Of a DNA stretch of 64,000 bases, positions 34,856 to 45,757 are shown one piece after another. The translations under genes and the position numbers were made by a program. The stretch lies in NCBI RefSeq assembly GCF_024763615.1, contig NC_077224.1, positions 54,756,712 to 54,820,711 on the forward strand, read 5' to 3'. Origin of the DNA: Phlebotomus papatasi. Lineage: Eukaryota > Arthropoda > Insecta > Diptera > Psychodidae. Under the pieces are notes generated by a model. That model saw only the letters and a list, made by a program, of their open reading frames with translations, did not search any database and was not told the origin of the DNA. Every line of letters starts with the position of its first letter. Positions within the stretch are counted from its first letter, which is position 1.

Positions 34856-35073
34856 AAAACATAATTAAAAGAATAACAAAATTTGAATATCTATTTTAAA
34901 AATAAACCGTTAAGATGCCATTTGTGCCACTGTGTATGAAATGAGCCACGTTAAAAAATCAGCAAGAAAACAGTTTTTCCGAGTGTTTATTTTGTAAAAA
35001 CAATATATTTTTTTGATTTGAAATAAACTTTTTGTTTTGTCTTTTAACTTGTTTCATCTTTCATGGAATCTAG

Positions 35074-35487
35074 GTCCAAAACCTGGTGTACCTCGGAATT
35101 TGACGGTGACGGAAGTCGCCAATGGGTTTCTCATAACTTGGCAAACACCATTGGAACGTGCCCATTTGATCCAGTTCTACACGATAAAATATCGCACCGA
35201 TGCACAGTGGAAGACACTGAACCGTGGCCAAATCCGACCGGAGGATACATCGTACCTGGTGAAGAATCTCGTTGGCGGCCGCACATACTATTTCCGGGTA
35301 CTGGCCAACTCGCTCAAGAGTTACGAATCCAGCGAGGAGGTCAAATTCCCGGTGCCAGCTCGGGTCAAGCACAAAGCAATTACGGCTGGCGTCGTTGGCG
35401 GAATATTGTTCTTTATAGTCGCTATCATTCTATCTATTTGTGCTGTAAAAATATGTAACAAGCGAAAACGACGAAAACAGGAAAAAG
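35074..35487 (+). CDS. tutl: Turtle, exon encoding FN3-2 and the transmembrane helix
   Basis: The exon encodes visible residues 607-744, from acceptor AATCTAG to donor AAAAAG|GTGAGA in phase 1. FN3-2 spans GPKPGVPRNLTVTEV to VKFPVPARV, with LITWQTPLERAHL and the Y-x-F-R-V motif in RTYYFRVLANS. A hydrophobic helix follows (about visible residues 708-732, AITAGVVGGILFFIVAIILS). Then comes a strongly basic stop-transfer segment (CNKRKRRKQEK). This fixes the topology as type I with a cytoplasmic C-terminus. Confidence 0.96.
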
Positions 35488-36834
35488 GTGAGAGTGATAT
35501 TTTCTAAATTGGTCACAATGGCGCCCGAAAATCGAAGGTGTAGAGAAGACAAACAGTTTTTGACACTGCGTGTGGTTTTAACACCTAATTTCTTTTCACC
35601 CTTATTTTTTTTTGTTGTACATCTACTCCCTTTCACCCTCTAAATAACATTTCTTTTCAATTACACCTAATTTCACAATTTTTTTTTACTTGTATCGTGT
35701 GTAAATTGGGCCATTTTCTCTCTCTCGCATTTCTTCAGGTTATCTCGGGGCATTAATCAAAATTCACGCCTCCATAATTGACCTCACTAGAGAAGAATAA
35801 TATTATTACCCAAATTATCCCTCCTAAAATATTAATTGATGTATAAATTTGTTTCTCTGGGTCGTTTATTGAAATTTTCATGCAAATTGATTTTTGATCA
35901 TGTTCCAGTGATTATCATACATTTGTTTTTATTGAGGGGTACGGGAGGAGGTATTTAATTTTTTACATCATTAATGTATTTCCATAATATTTTACCTGTG
36001 TTTTTGTTCAGTTTAAAATTTCACACTAACTGATTTATAGTATATACACTTCCTCACCAAAATATCTAATTTATTTTGACAGAATATCACAATAATCATT
36101 AATTGTATAACATTTGCAATCCAAATTGCCGAACACGGTAATAATTTACACAATATTTTGACGGAAACTAATTATGACAAAATTTCCGTAATTTTTTTTT
36201 ACACAATTTATTATTTATTTTTTAAAATATATCTATGTGTGCATAATTTGCAATAATTAATTTTTAATCTTGAGTGTGCGTCAGCAAAATCACAAGTTTA
36301 TTGATTTTGTGCCAGCAGGAAAGAATAAAAAAAAGTTAATTCGTTTTTACGGTGATTCTGCATTGGAGTTCAATTTCTCTCAATTTCACACAAATTAATT
36401 TGCACAGCGTCAAAAACTACTGTAAGAAATAGCACATTGAGAAAACGAATAAGTTGTCTGGGATTGATTTCTTCTTATATTTTGCAAGGATTATTCGATT
36501 AAAGCATACTTAACGTTCTTTTGATACGATGCATCAAAGTGGTAAAACTTGACCGAAATTTAATAAGAATTCATGGAAAAATATTATAGAAAATTTTCGA
36601 AAAATCAGAAATAATCAATACAGAAAGGCATATAAAGTAGATATGTATTAAAGATTTAATTAATGAATTAAAGATATTAAAGATGCCGAATACATTAAGG
36701 GCAAGTCTGAGGTTTGATGAAAACAGTTCTCATTTAAAGCTAAACTTCAGGCTCAATGCTTTTTATTAATTTAACATTCATAAGACAGTAGTGGCTTTTT
36801 GTAAAAATTATACTCTACACATATGAAACTTCTT

Positions 36835-37064
36835 AAAAGTTCTCCTAATATTTGATGAAGATTTAAAAACACGGATTATGACCTATGTTTGGATTTATTC
36901 ACTTTTTACTTCATACGACGTTTCGGAGATGTTTGTCTCCGTCTACGAAACGTCGTATGAAGTAAAAAGTGAATAAATCCAAACATAGGTCATAATCAGT
37001 GTTTTCAAATCTTCATCAAATATAATTAACTGACCGTATCATCCCAAAAGTTCTCCTAATATTT
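36835..37064. mobile_element. Hairpin insertion 1 with 19-bp direct repeats
   Basis: A 192-bp insert (36854-37045) is bracketed by identical copies of AAAAGTTCTCCTAATATTT at 36835-36853 and 37046-37064. The insert is a near-perfect palindrome. Arms at about 36854-36925 and 36946-37016 differ at only a few sites, joined by a short spacer that itself folds (GGAGA...TCTCC). A single-copy tail of about 29 nt follows the right arm (37017-37045) and contains AACTGACCG. The arm carries ACACGGATTATGACCTA near its outer end. Direct repeats of this length fit retroposition, not the short duplications of DNA transposons. Confidence 0.75.
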
Positions 37065-37454
37065 TAATCAAAAGTCTATCAATCTGTTGTCTAACATATT
37101 GAAGATTTTTTACTAAAATTCTTTTCGTAAATTAAATAATCCTTATATCGTTCTAGCGGATCTGAACTTATTAAAACCATTGTGGTTTGTCAAGTAAAAA
37201 AGTATATTGAATGTTTATAGCATATGTGGACAACGTATATTTCCTAGACAGAGTTTTGTTGAATAAATGTCTTCTCTTGGATTAGCAATTATCTTAGATC
37301 TCTCATTACCTGAACTACAGTTCTTGTGACAATATAATAATGAAAACATTCAAAGGGATAGTTACAGTAGTCATCAGGTGGGAGAAGTTTTCTCCCGGAG
37401 TAAAAAACCTTTACTTCTGAGAGCTTTCGCTGCTCTGTATATCTTTTTCTTATT

Positions 37455-37905
37455 ATTTATTTACTTAACCGATGCTACAACAAATTTCTGATTTTGGCCT
37501 GATTCAGAACTCGTCGCCACTCGAGCTTGTTACGTGACACTCTGCTCCAATTCTGCACCTCTATTGAGTTGGTGTCCTGGACCATGTCGTCGGTCTATCG
37601 AAGGCTGGGTCATCCTTGTTTCCTTGAAGCATAGAGTCCGTCCCTAAAGACTTTTCAGATTAGATCGTTCTCATCTTTGCGAACCAGATGACCAGTGCCC
37701 TGGAGCCTATTGAGGCGTATTTACTTAACGACCGTTTACTTCTCGGTAGCGCGTTCATACACCTCATGGTTATATAGACTCCGGAATAGTCCTTCCTCAC
37801 ATACTAGGCCAAAAAACCGTGGTAGGATCTTTCTCTCAAACGCGGCTAAGAGTTCGCAATTCTGTTTCCTAAGGACCCACGTTTCAGACTGGTAGAATCA
37901 TAGTA
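37455..37905 (-). mobile_element. LINE fragment, family a, ORF2 C-terminal region
   Basis: Read on the minus strand around 37740-37890 it encodes WVLRKQ and FERKILPRFFGLVCEEG. These match the conserved C-terminal region of a common insect non-LTR retrotransposon ORF2. Stops and gaps are frequent. A second copy lies at 41908-42350 in the same orientation. Confidence 0.65.
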
Positions 37906-38084
37906 CTCATAGTACTATACAGTAGTAGCTTAGTTTTCTATGCCTAACGTTCTGGACCGGAAAATTCTTGATGGACTGAAATAGGCCCTGTTAGTTTTCA
38001 TACTGCTTGCTTAATCTAAATGAAGGACTCTTGTCCCCAGAAAAGGAAGAAGATTAACCCAAAAAAGCTATGCAAGCTATCGAG

Positions 38085-38230
38085 CTCGGGGCAGACCTAG
38101 GACAAGGTGGCTGAATCAAATTCAGAATCTCGCCTGGGAACGCCTCGACTGTGAACATCTTTCTGAAGTGGCTGAGGATCGACAGGCGTAGGCTGCTAAA
38201 CTAGATGTTCTAAGCCCGCGGCCCCAATAG
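38085..38230 (+). mobile_element. LINE fragment, family b, 3' coding end
   Basis: On the plus strand this encodes RGRPRTRWLNQIQNLAWERL and, after a stop, LDVLSPRPQ, typical of the end of non-LTR ORF2. It stands head to head with the minus-strand reverse-transcriptase piece that follows, so the locus is rearranged. Confidence 0.65.
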
Positions 38231-38249
38231 AAATAAATCACGCCGGAGT

Positions 38250-38545
38250 CACAGATCGCTTTCTTCAATAGTGCCAGGTTCAAGAGAATGCACGATAGTT
38301 CCCTGTCTGAGCCCGAGCCCATTATTCACACGGAATTGCCGTGATAACGATCAGTCCGTCTTGACTTTCCTCCTCAGATCGGGCATGGTCATCTTGATCA
38401 GTCTTATCAATTTATTCAGGATACTGAATTCGCTGAATTCACTCATAGCTTCGTATAGTTTTGTCTTCACTGTGAAATCGTAGGCTGCATTAAAATCGAT
38501 GAAGAGATGGTGAAGTGCTTGATAAAGCTTTCTTATCTTTTCCAT
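38250..38545 (-). mobile_element. LINE fragment, family b, reverse-transcriptase piece
   Basis: The minus strand encodes LHHLFIDFNAAYDF and KLYEAMSEF, the conserved reverse-transcriptase palm region of Rex1/RTE-like LINEs. It has a small frameshift and is cut off at about 38545. Confidence 0.65.
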
Positions 38546-38575
38546 AGACGGCTAAAGGGACCAGGAGGGGAATTC

Positions 38576-38917
38576 TGTAACGATCTGGCAATGCCACATG
38601 ACAAATTGGGTTCGAATCTTAAGAGAGCGTTTTTCGAAAATGCGATTCTGTAGCCGTGACATTGCCATTTCAGCTCACGTGGTATTGTCAGAAGTCACAT
38701 ATTTGAGATTTCTGGCAATTCAAATGGCAATGGATTTTGTTAAACAAATCAACAAAAACGTACTGTATTTTCATGACATCATCAAGTAAACGAATTTCAT
38801 TAAAAAATCAATGAATTGCATATTCGAACTCATATGACATGACAAAAAAAGCTCGATTGGCATTATCAGGTTTCGAACTCACGCGTGACAATGCCACGAA
38901 AAATACAGAATTCCCCT
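38576..38917. repeat. MITE with AGGGGAATTCTGTA ends
   Basis: The left end AGGGGAATTCTGTAACGATC and the right end TACAGAATTCCCCT are complements. Inner blocks GGCAATGCCAC and GGGTTCGAA also have reversed partners (GACAATGCCACG, GTTTCGAAC). No target duplication is clear. It lies just beyond the reverse-transcriptase fragment. Confidence 0.7.
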
Positions 38918-41109
38918 ACAGATCTAGACTGTCATCTATTTGCCTGAAATGAAACCACATTGGCATTGTGCAACCGTCTATACTGGTCATAAAAGTCAGG
39001 CTTTTTCTCGAACTTCATCTTATTTGAAGACAGGAATGATGTTTTTTTTCTTTGGGTACATGGGAGTTACATACTTTCTGAAATTAAACAACGATACTTT
39101 AACACTTATTGGACATATTTCCAATTTTCTTGAAATTTAAATTTTCATAAATCCATTAAAGCAATTTTTCTGCAAAGGGGTTAAATATTTTTTACAAAAT
39201 TATACTCGATTTCTGCAAATTCATTTGACAGCCTTTCATAATGACTTATGTCATACTGACTTAACGTCAGATGGCGCTGCGTTGGGCCGGTTATGCTGAA
39301 ATTATTCAAAATTGAATTTCGGTCAAGAAGAGCATTTGTCTCTTGAGAAAATTTATTTTAAAACTTTTCCTTTTTGGGATATGTTAGGTATAGTTTTTCG
39401 GTTAATAAAAAAGTAAAATTGACTCAGACTTATGATTTTCTCTGAGTGTAATGGTGAATAGAGTGCTGAATGATTTTTCATTCTTTGCCCCAATTGGGCG
39501 TAATTTAATTGATATTTTACATGAGATTTGGTCTAGTCATTCAATTACAACTGATTTTTCCACAACATTTGCCTTTCAATTAATTCATCAGATACAGTGA
39601 CGTCGTACGCGATAAAAATTACAATCTATTGACTTTTGATTCTGCAAAATTTTGTGTATTCACAGGGAAAATTTATTTAATGTTTTTTTTTCAGCAAATA
39701 CCTTCAATTCCTGTTTTTTTTTTAATTAAATTTACCAACGTGAATGAAAGGCCACTGTTGCGTGATGGAAAAAATAGTAAAAATAGGGTTCTGTTTTAAA
39801 TTTCGGTGTAATTGAATATTTCAGCCCTTAATTACTTTAAAAAAATTTTTCGTATAGTAGAAAAATTGTATAAGGGGTTGGGGAATTATTTCCAATTGAA
39901 TTGCTTGGGATTTTTTGTGGAATATTCATGGAATTTTTGTCATGCAGATTTATGCAATTTTGACGAACAAATTCAATTTGTTGGGTTTTATTTTGAGCAA
40001 ATTTCATGAACTCCAATCAGAATCACCACACAAACAAATAGTATCACAGCGAAATAAGAACAATCTTCCAGTGCTTGATAAGCACAAGAATTTGGCAAGA
40101 AAAAAGGCAAATGACCCTTCTTGTCCAATATCGAGCTGAAGACAATTAATGGATGTGTTGTCGCTAATGTTAAAAAAAAACAGCTGATTACAAGATATGG
40201 ATTACAATTTTAATAATGTGCCATGCACAGTTTCTTTTTTAATTTCTTCACAAATATTGCTATAGTTATGTAAGAGGCATCAGGTAAAAAACTGTAGCTT
40301 TGACTTTTAAAATAGTAATTTTCTAGCATTTTTTCCTTTTTGCCATTTTCTTAGATTAAAACCCCCATTTTTTAACAATAATTGCATGAGTTCTCTAGTG
40401 CTTTAATAGATGTCTTCTCTTTTAAGAAATCCTAATTTTTATTTCTATTTATTAATTAATTTTTATTTTAAAATAAATATATTCTGTAGATTGTTTTAAT
40501 TAAAAGTAGTTTGAAAGATATTCTTTCAAATTTCCTTTTACTAGAAAATAAATCAAAAAACAATTTAAGAAAGAGGAGACAATCATATTTTATTTCACTT
40601 CATTCTCTCTCATTGTTTTTTATCAATATTATATTTAATTTCGCGACAAATTTATTTCATTCAAGAGTTATCTTCCTCATTTTTGTCCCATAATTAATTT
40701 ATTTCGCTCTCTCATTGTGTTGTACTTATATCCAAACATTGCATTGTCGTTGAGTTTAATTTTTCCTATAAAGTTTTTTGCATTTTTTATGGAAGAAAAA
40801 CCACCATCATACACCTTGGTGAGTGGGACGCTAATTTACTGCCAACTTCTAATCAAGCAGCCGCTATCCTTTATATATACGGAAAAAAAAGAACAACAAT
40901 TGTACCTTACTTTCCCGTCGATTTCCAACTGAAGCAAAAATTGCATTCAGACTTTTGGATGGATTTTATAAGATGAGAGAGGTTTAAAATATGATTGTGA
41001 GTGATAAAATATCCTTCAGCACTTCCATTTGCTGGCTACTTTCTCTATATATAAAGGGAGGATGGGCTCACTACAACGCCAATTAATTGTAGAAATTATT
41101 CGATTGCAG

Positions 41110-41200
41110 CATACAACATGGTAGCTTGTAGGGTGACGGATGCCCAATACGGAAAACGAAGATCAGGCTCCAGTGGCCCTAGTCAAGTGCCTTTGAGAAA
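41110..41200 (+). CDS. tutl: Turtle, first cytoplasmic-tail exon
   Basis: This 91-bp exon (visible residues 745-774) follows acceptor GATTGCAG and ends AGAAA|GTGAGT in phase 2. It encodes AYNMVACRVTDAQYGKRRSG, then SSGPSQVPLR, directly after the basic juxtamembrane segment. The YNMVACRVTDA stretch is characteristic of the proximal tail of insect turtle isoforms with long cytoplasmic regions. It may be skipped in shorter isoforms, but skipping would change phase. Confidence 0.88.
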
Positions 41201-41907
41201 GTGAGTATCTTTGAAAAATAAAACATTTTTTTATGCAACAATAAATATCTAACACACAAATTTTTAACAATTTATGTCTCATTGACTTTAATTTGGTGAA
41301 GGAAAATCAAATTTTTGTACGAGAGCTTTTCAGAAGAATTTAATTATAGAGATTTTGATGGGAGAACATCCGGCTCGAAGGACCAAAAATATTATTTAAC
41401 TTTCAAATTGACGTGTGCTTCTTGTGATAATTGTATAAGTACTGACGTGAGAAATGGTATTGGTATTTCAGTGAAAGAGCATGGTATATAAACTATAAAA
41501 TGCACACGATATTTTATATCTCAAAGACTATCCAGAATGGAATTGTTTCATCAAATTGAAGAAAAAAATAGTCAGACAATATCGAAGCGTAGTTCACTTA
41601 GGTGGCACTATCGTCCCTTGAAGAGAGAAGGCCTCCGCTACCAGATCTCTCCATTGTCGGCTCTCCGCAGCCATCTCCCGACAGAATCGAAGCACGCCCA
41701 GTACTTTAAGGACATTATCCACTACGTCTTTCCACTTTTTTTTTTATATTTTCCCCTCCGGTTCGAAATTACACAGCTTTCTGGGTAGTCTCCCGTAATG
41801 AATCTGGTACACTTGACCGAGTCCGTTCATTCGTCTCGCCTGGATAAGGACCACACAGTTTGGTTCCCCGTACAGTTGCTCCAGTTGCAGTATCGGTTAC
41901 TATTTAC

Positions 41908-42350
41908 TTAACCGGCGCTACAACCAATTGTTGTTGTAGCCTAGCTCAGGACCCGTCACCACTCGAACCTGTTACGCATCAGTGTTCAATTCCGCATCCC
42001 TAATAAGTTGGCGTCCTGTTCCACATCGTAGGTCCATCAGAGGCTAGGTCGGCCTCGTTTCCTTGAAGCACATTAGAGTTCGCCCCTTAAGAATTTTCAG
42101 GCTGGATCGTTCTCATCATTGTGAACCGATGACCAGCCTCTGGGAAGCGCTCATACACCTCAAATTGTACAGTCTCCGGAATAGTTCCTCCTCACATATG
42201 GGGTCAAAAATCCATCGAAGAATTCTTCTGGAAATACTGTTTGCTAAGGACCCACGTTTCAAGCGAATATGTGAGGACTGGTAAGATCATAGTCCTTTGC
42301 AGTAGTAGTTTAGTTTGGAGCTTCTTTTACAGGCCAAAAATCTTATATAG
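41908..42350 (-). mobile_element. LINE fragment, family a, second copy
   Basis: It is collinear with 37455-37905 over blocks such as GGCGCTACAACCAATT, TTCCTTGAAGCACATTAGAG, GGCTGGATCGTTCTCATC and AAGGACCCACGTTTCA. It is decayed, with no intact frame. Confidence 0.65.
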
Positions 42351-42484
42351 GACCCTGTCTCGAAAACCAGTAATGACATTTATTCTCTGCTGGTCAACAG
42401 TGTCGCTTCAAGACTTCAAGACAGATTTTATGGAATAATCCAGGTTCGATCTCAAGGCACTCCGAAGCAAGATCTTGAAACTGA

Positions 42485-43410
42485 TTGAGACATCTTGTCC
42501 TAGGTCTGCCCCGAGGTCAAGGTTCCCTCACAATGGTTTGTGTAGCTTTTCTGGTGAACCTTTCTTCATTTACCGTCGAAGTGGTGATCTCTCAACTCGA
42601 AGAATCAACTCTTCGACTATTGGCTCCACATGAACGGCTGTGTTCCTTATTTGATCTCGACGAGTGATTCCCTTAACCAGCCGGAGGTACTTCATCTCAG
42701 CAGCTTGTACTTGCAATCTTATACTTTTTTCGATCATTGCCCAAATCTCATGACCATAGGTGAGAATAAGAATGAATACCGTTTTCAAATTCGATAACTT
42801 AGCAGAATTACTGAGCTCAGCCTTCCTCACCACGCTTCTGCCAAGATCCCTCATTACTGCAGAAGCTTGACCGATCCACGACGAGAGTTCTCTATCCATC
42901 GTACCATCACTCGTAAATAACACCCTGAGATACTTGAACTTCTCCACCTGAGTCAATGAAACTCCAGTAACATTTAGAGCGCATTGTACGCTGTTGGGTG
43001 ATTACCATTACCTCCGACTTGACCACGTTCACCTTCATACTTACATCGGTCAGAATTGTGTTGAAGCTCCTCTTCAGAAGATCTAAAAAGAACCAAATAA
43101 TCTGCAAAGAAGAGATAGCTCACTTTGAAAACCCCGATAAGAATCGAATTTTGCCCCAGATTGCGCTCTCTCAAATTGTCCATATATTGTGAACATCAGA
43201 GATGATAGAACACATCCCTGGCGCAGTCCAACACCTATGTGAAAACCTTCTGATTTCGGATCCGTTTAAACAAACACAGCTACTAGAGTCTCTGTAAAAT
43301 GACTGAATGGCTCCCCCAATTCCTCATCCAGTCCGTACTCGTGCACCACATCCCAAAGTTGTTCTTTCGGCACTTGGTCATATGCTTTTTTTCCAACTCT
43401 ATGAAATTTT
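42485..43410 (-). mobile_element. LINE family b (Rex1/RTE-like), reverse-transcriptase C-terminal half
   Basis: The minus strand encodes, in several frames, GVGLRQGCVLSSLMFT, FADYLVLFRSSEEELQHNSD, KVNVVKSEVMVI and an open 128-codon run with VEKFKYLRVLFTSDG and YGHEIWAMIEKSIRLQVQAA. FADYLV corresponds to the catalytic FADD box with the second Asp changed to Tyr, so the copy is dead. The N-terminal part continues at 44111-44195 beyond an insertion. Confidence 0.8.
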
Positions 43411-43470
43411 ATCATGAGATTTCATGATAGATGTTCAGATAGCAGATTTTTCTGCAATGGCTTATACAAC

Positions 43471-43690
43471 CTATGAAGGAGGATTTCCACCGTTTGCCTC
43501 TGGAGGTTGGTCACCAACGCTAAGACGGCGGTGGGCGCAATGGTATGAAAAGACATAGAAATCACTATTTTTAAGCATTTGTATAGGAATGAACATCTTT
43601 TTAATTTATTTAAAACAAACAGCTGTACATTGTAAATATTCTTTGGAGAGCGAATAAATAATAATAATAATAATAAATAATAATAAGCAT
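43471..43690 (+). repeat. Retroposed segment ending in (TAA)n, shares 64 bp with the THAP last exon
   Basis: The first 66 bp match 10147-10210. After about 120 bp of unrelated sequence comes AATAAATAATAATAATAATA, typical of the 3' end of some non-LTR retroposons. It interrupts the minus-strand LINE of family b. Confidence 0.5.
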
Positions 43691-43904
43691 AAAGTGGAAT
43701 TGCATATTTCCAAGCCTTTACCACAATCATCTTCAGGGCGAAAAGCTGATCCGTTGACTCTCAAGGATTTTGGCTTACACAAAATTGGACAAATTCAGAA
43801 GGTGAATTCCCGTACAATTGGAGCATTTTCTCTTGCTTCCCTTCTTGAATATGGGTACGATGGTGCCCACCTGTCAGTCTTTTGGTGCTCTCCTACCAAA
43901 TTGG

Positions 43905-44110
43905 CCTGAGGACTAGGAGTTCTGTGAAGAAGGAGCCCAGTTCTGTGAAGTCCTAAAATCCTAAATAGCAACAAATTGGATTGGTTTTTTTTTCAGAACC
44001 TGATAAGTAATTTATATAATAATCCAATTTCAAAACAAAATTTTCGAACAAAAATCTTGACTGATTAGAAATTAGAGCCATATGGCTGAGCTTAAAGTCT
44101 GAAGTCCGTA
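43905..44110 (+). repeat. Dispersed repeat shared with 52615-52830
   Basis: Blocks AATCCTAAATAGCAAC, AAAATCTTGACTGATTAGAA and AGAGCCATATGGCTGAGCTT have close counterparts, in order, at 52615-52830. Its nature is unknown. Confidence 0.5.
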
Positions 44111-44195
44111 TAAGCAAACTGAACCCCGCTATACACATGAGTTTCAGCATTTCGGGACGTATTTCGTCAATTCCTTCAGCCTTTCCATCCTTCAA
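44111..44195 (-). mobile_element. LINE family b, start of the reverse-transcriptase domain
   Basis: The minus strand encodes KDGKAEGIDEIRPEMLK, the conserved entry motif of LINE reverse transcriptases. It is cut off from the rest of the domain (42485-43410) by about 700 bp of inserted repeats. Confidence 0.7.
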
Positions 44196-45589
44196 TTTAC
44201 TAACCGCATGCAGGACTTCACTGCCTCAAGGAGTACTTTCTCCGCTGCCTTTACTCGTGATTACATCTCCATCAGTAGGGGGAGGCTTTGAACTTTCGCA
44301 TACAAAAATGATGTTCAAGTTCAGTGATTTTTTCTGACTACCATGCAAACTGTATGGATTCTCCAACTATGCCAAAAAAATGTCTTACTTATAAGGTTTA
44401 TAATCCCACCAAACAAAATTCCAGGAAATCCTTAGATTTTCCTCCAGAGGAAAATGAAAATTTAATGGCGATTTATCCGATAGATGAATCAAGTTTCTAT
44501 TATCGCACACGATTCACGCCATCATTGAACACCCCATTTTCACCGTAAATTTTGCACCGGACACTAAAAGTTGCACATCATTGTTTAAAGGGAACTCTAA
44601 TCTACTTGATTAAACCATTTTTATATAGAATAAAACATTTTAATATCACTTTTTTGGAACTTTTCTGAGAGATGTTTTATTGACATTAAAAACCATTTTT
44701 TTGATTGGTTCTACGAGAATTTCACTCCGGAAACGGTTAAATCTGATGAATACTTTCTTAAAAAGTCCAAATATCACCAAATTTACACGAATTAATAAGT
44801 TTTTAAAGCTAAAAATTGACTAAAACTCTGCAAGCGAGAAGACCACACAAGATTCCACCATTCCTCCACGGAGCCGGATATGCACAAAAACGTTTGAATG
44901 CGCATCATTGAAGATTTCTCTGTTCCTGCAGCTGCAGGAATCGGGATTTAGCACAGATATTGAGCTTCAGCAGGTGAACAAGCTAAAATTTTCACAAAAC
45001 AGCTTCTCACGGACAATTTCTTTTCTTTGTCATGCAAAACAACACAATAGTGAGGTTATGTCAAAGATTGTCAAAAAACCAGTTGTAAACTGTATGAGCT
45101 TATTGCAGATGTGATTCTTTCATTGCACATTCAGTTTGTGCAAGCTTGAAAAATATTTTTATATCAAAGAAATGCAAAATTGCTTAATAATTACTCAACT
45201 GCAGCCTATTTGAGTCAAATTACTTCTTGTTTATCAACTTTACGATTTTTAAGTTTTCCTTTTTAGTGGTGGATCAAATCGGTAGATTACAATAGATGTG
45301 AATATGAGGGATCGTATCTAAAATGAAGTTTCCTGGAAAATATCTGAAAGAAGCAGTCTTCTATGTATGCGATCGATGAATCTGAGTCAAGTTTGTGAAT
45401 TTTGTTCCACCCACAAAAAGTGCCTGTTCAGCCTAAAAGATTTTTACATAAATCTGATTCCTAATAACCCTTCTACCCTTTGTGATAGTAGTTTTTCAGA
45501 AAAGTGATATTAATTCTGCACAATCGTATGAAATATTGCACAGCAAAATTACAGTTTTGGACCTGTTTTTATTTTTTGTTTCCTGAAAC

Positions 45590-45757
45590 TAGGAAAAAAG
45601 GATTAGACTCTCAATTTTTTCAGGAAAGATGGGATTTAAGGTTAGCTATTACAATATATAGCCATATGTGAGATTCATAAAGGAATATGGGAGAAATATG
45701 AAGTGTCTGAAGGTAGCGTATGTGCGAACGATCAAAGCCTCCCCCTACCTTGTTAAG
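45590..45757. repeat. Arm of the MITE family seen at 53490-53965
   Basis: GATTCATAAAGGAATATGGG then AGAAATATGAAGTGTCTGAAG matches the right arm of that element. The outer end GCCTCCCCCTACC corresponds to its terminal G-run. Confidence 0.5.

Larger units (their letters stand above)
32515..35073 (+). other. tutl: tutl intron before the FN3-2 exon
   Basis: The intron is 2559 bp. It holds MITEs at 33444-33661, 33882-34032 and 34715-34855. No other exon is seen. Confidence 0.75.
35488..41109 (+). other. tutl: tutl intron after the transmembrane exon
   Basis: The intron is 5622 bp. It contains a hairpin insertion with a long direct repeat (36835-37064), LINE fragments (37455-38545) and a MITE (38576-38917). 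The rest, including 38920-41100, is AT-rich with no recognised feature. Confidence 0.75.

Noticed and set aside
40793..40823. Possible 23-bp micro-exon encoding KPPSYTL before GTGAGT
   Set aside because: It would enter in phase 1 but leave in phase 0, which breaks the join to the exon at 41110.
44324..44548. 74-codon frame at 44324-44548
   Set aside because: Composition is mildly protein-like but there is no family similarity I recognise, no splice phase fit to tutl, and it lies next to LINE debris.
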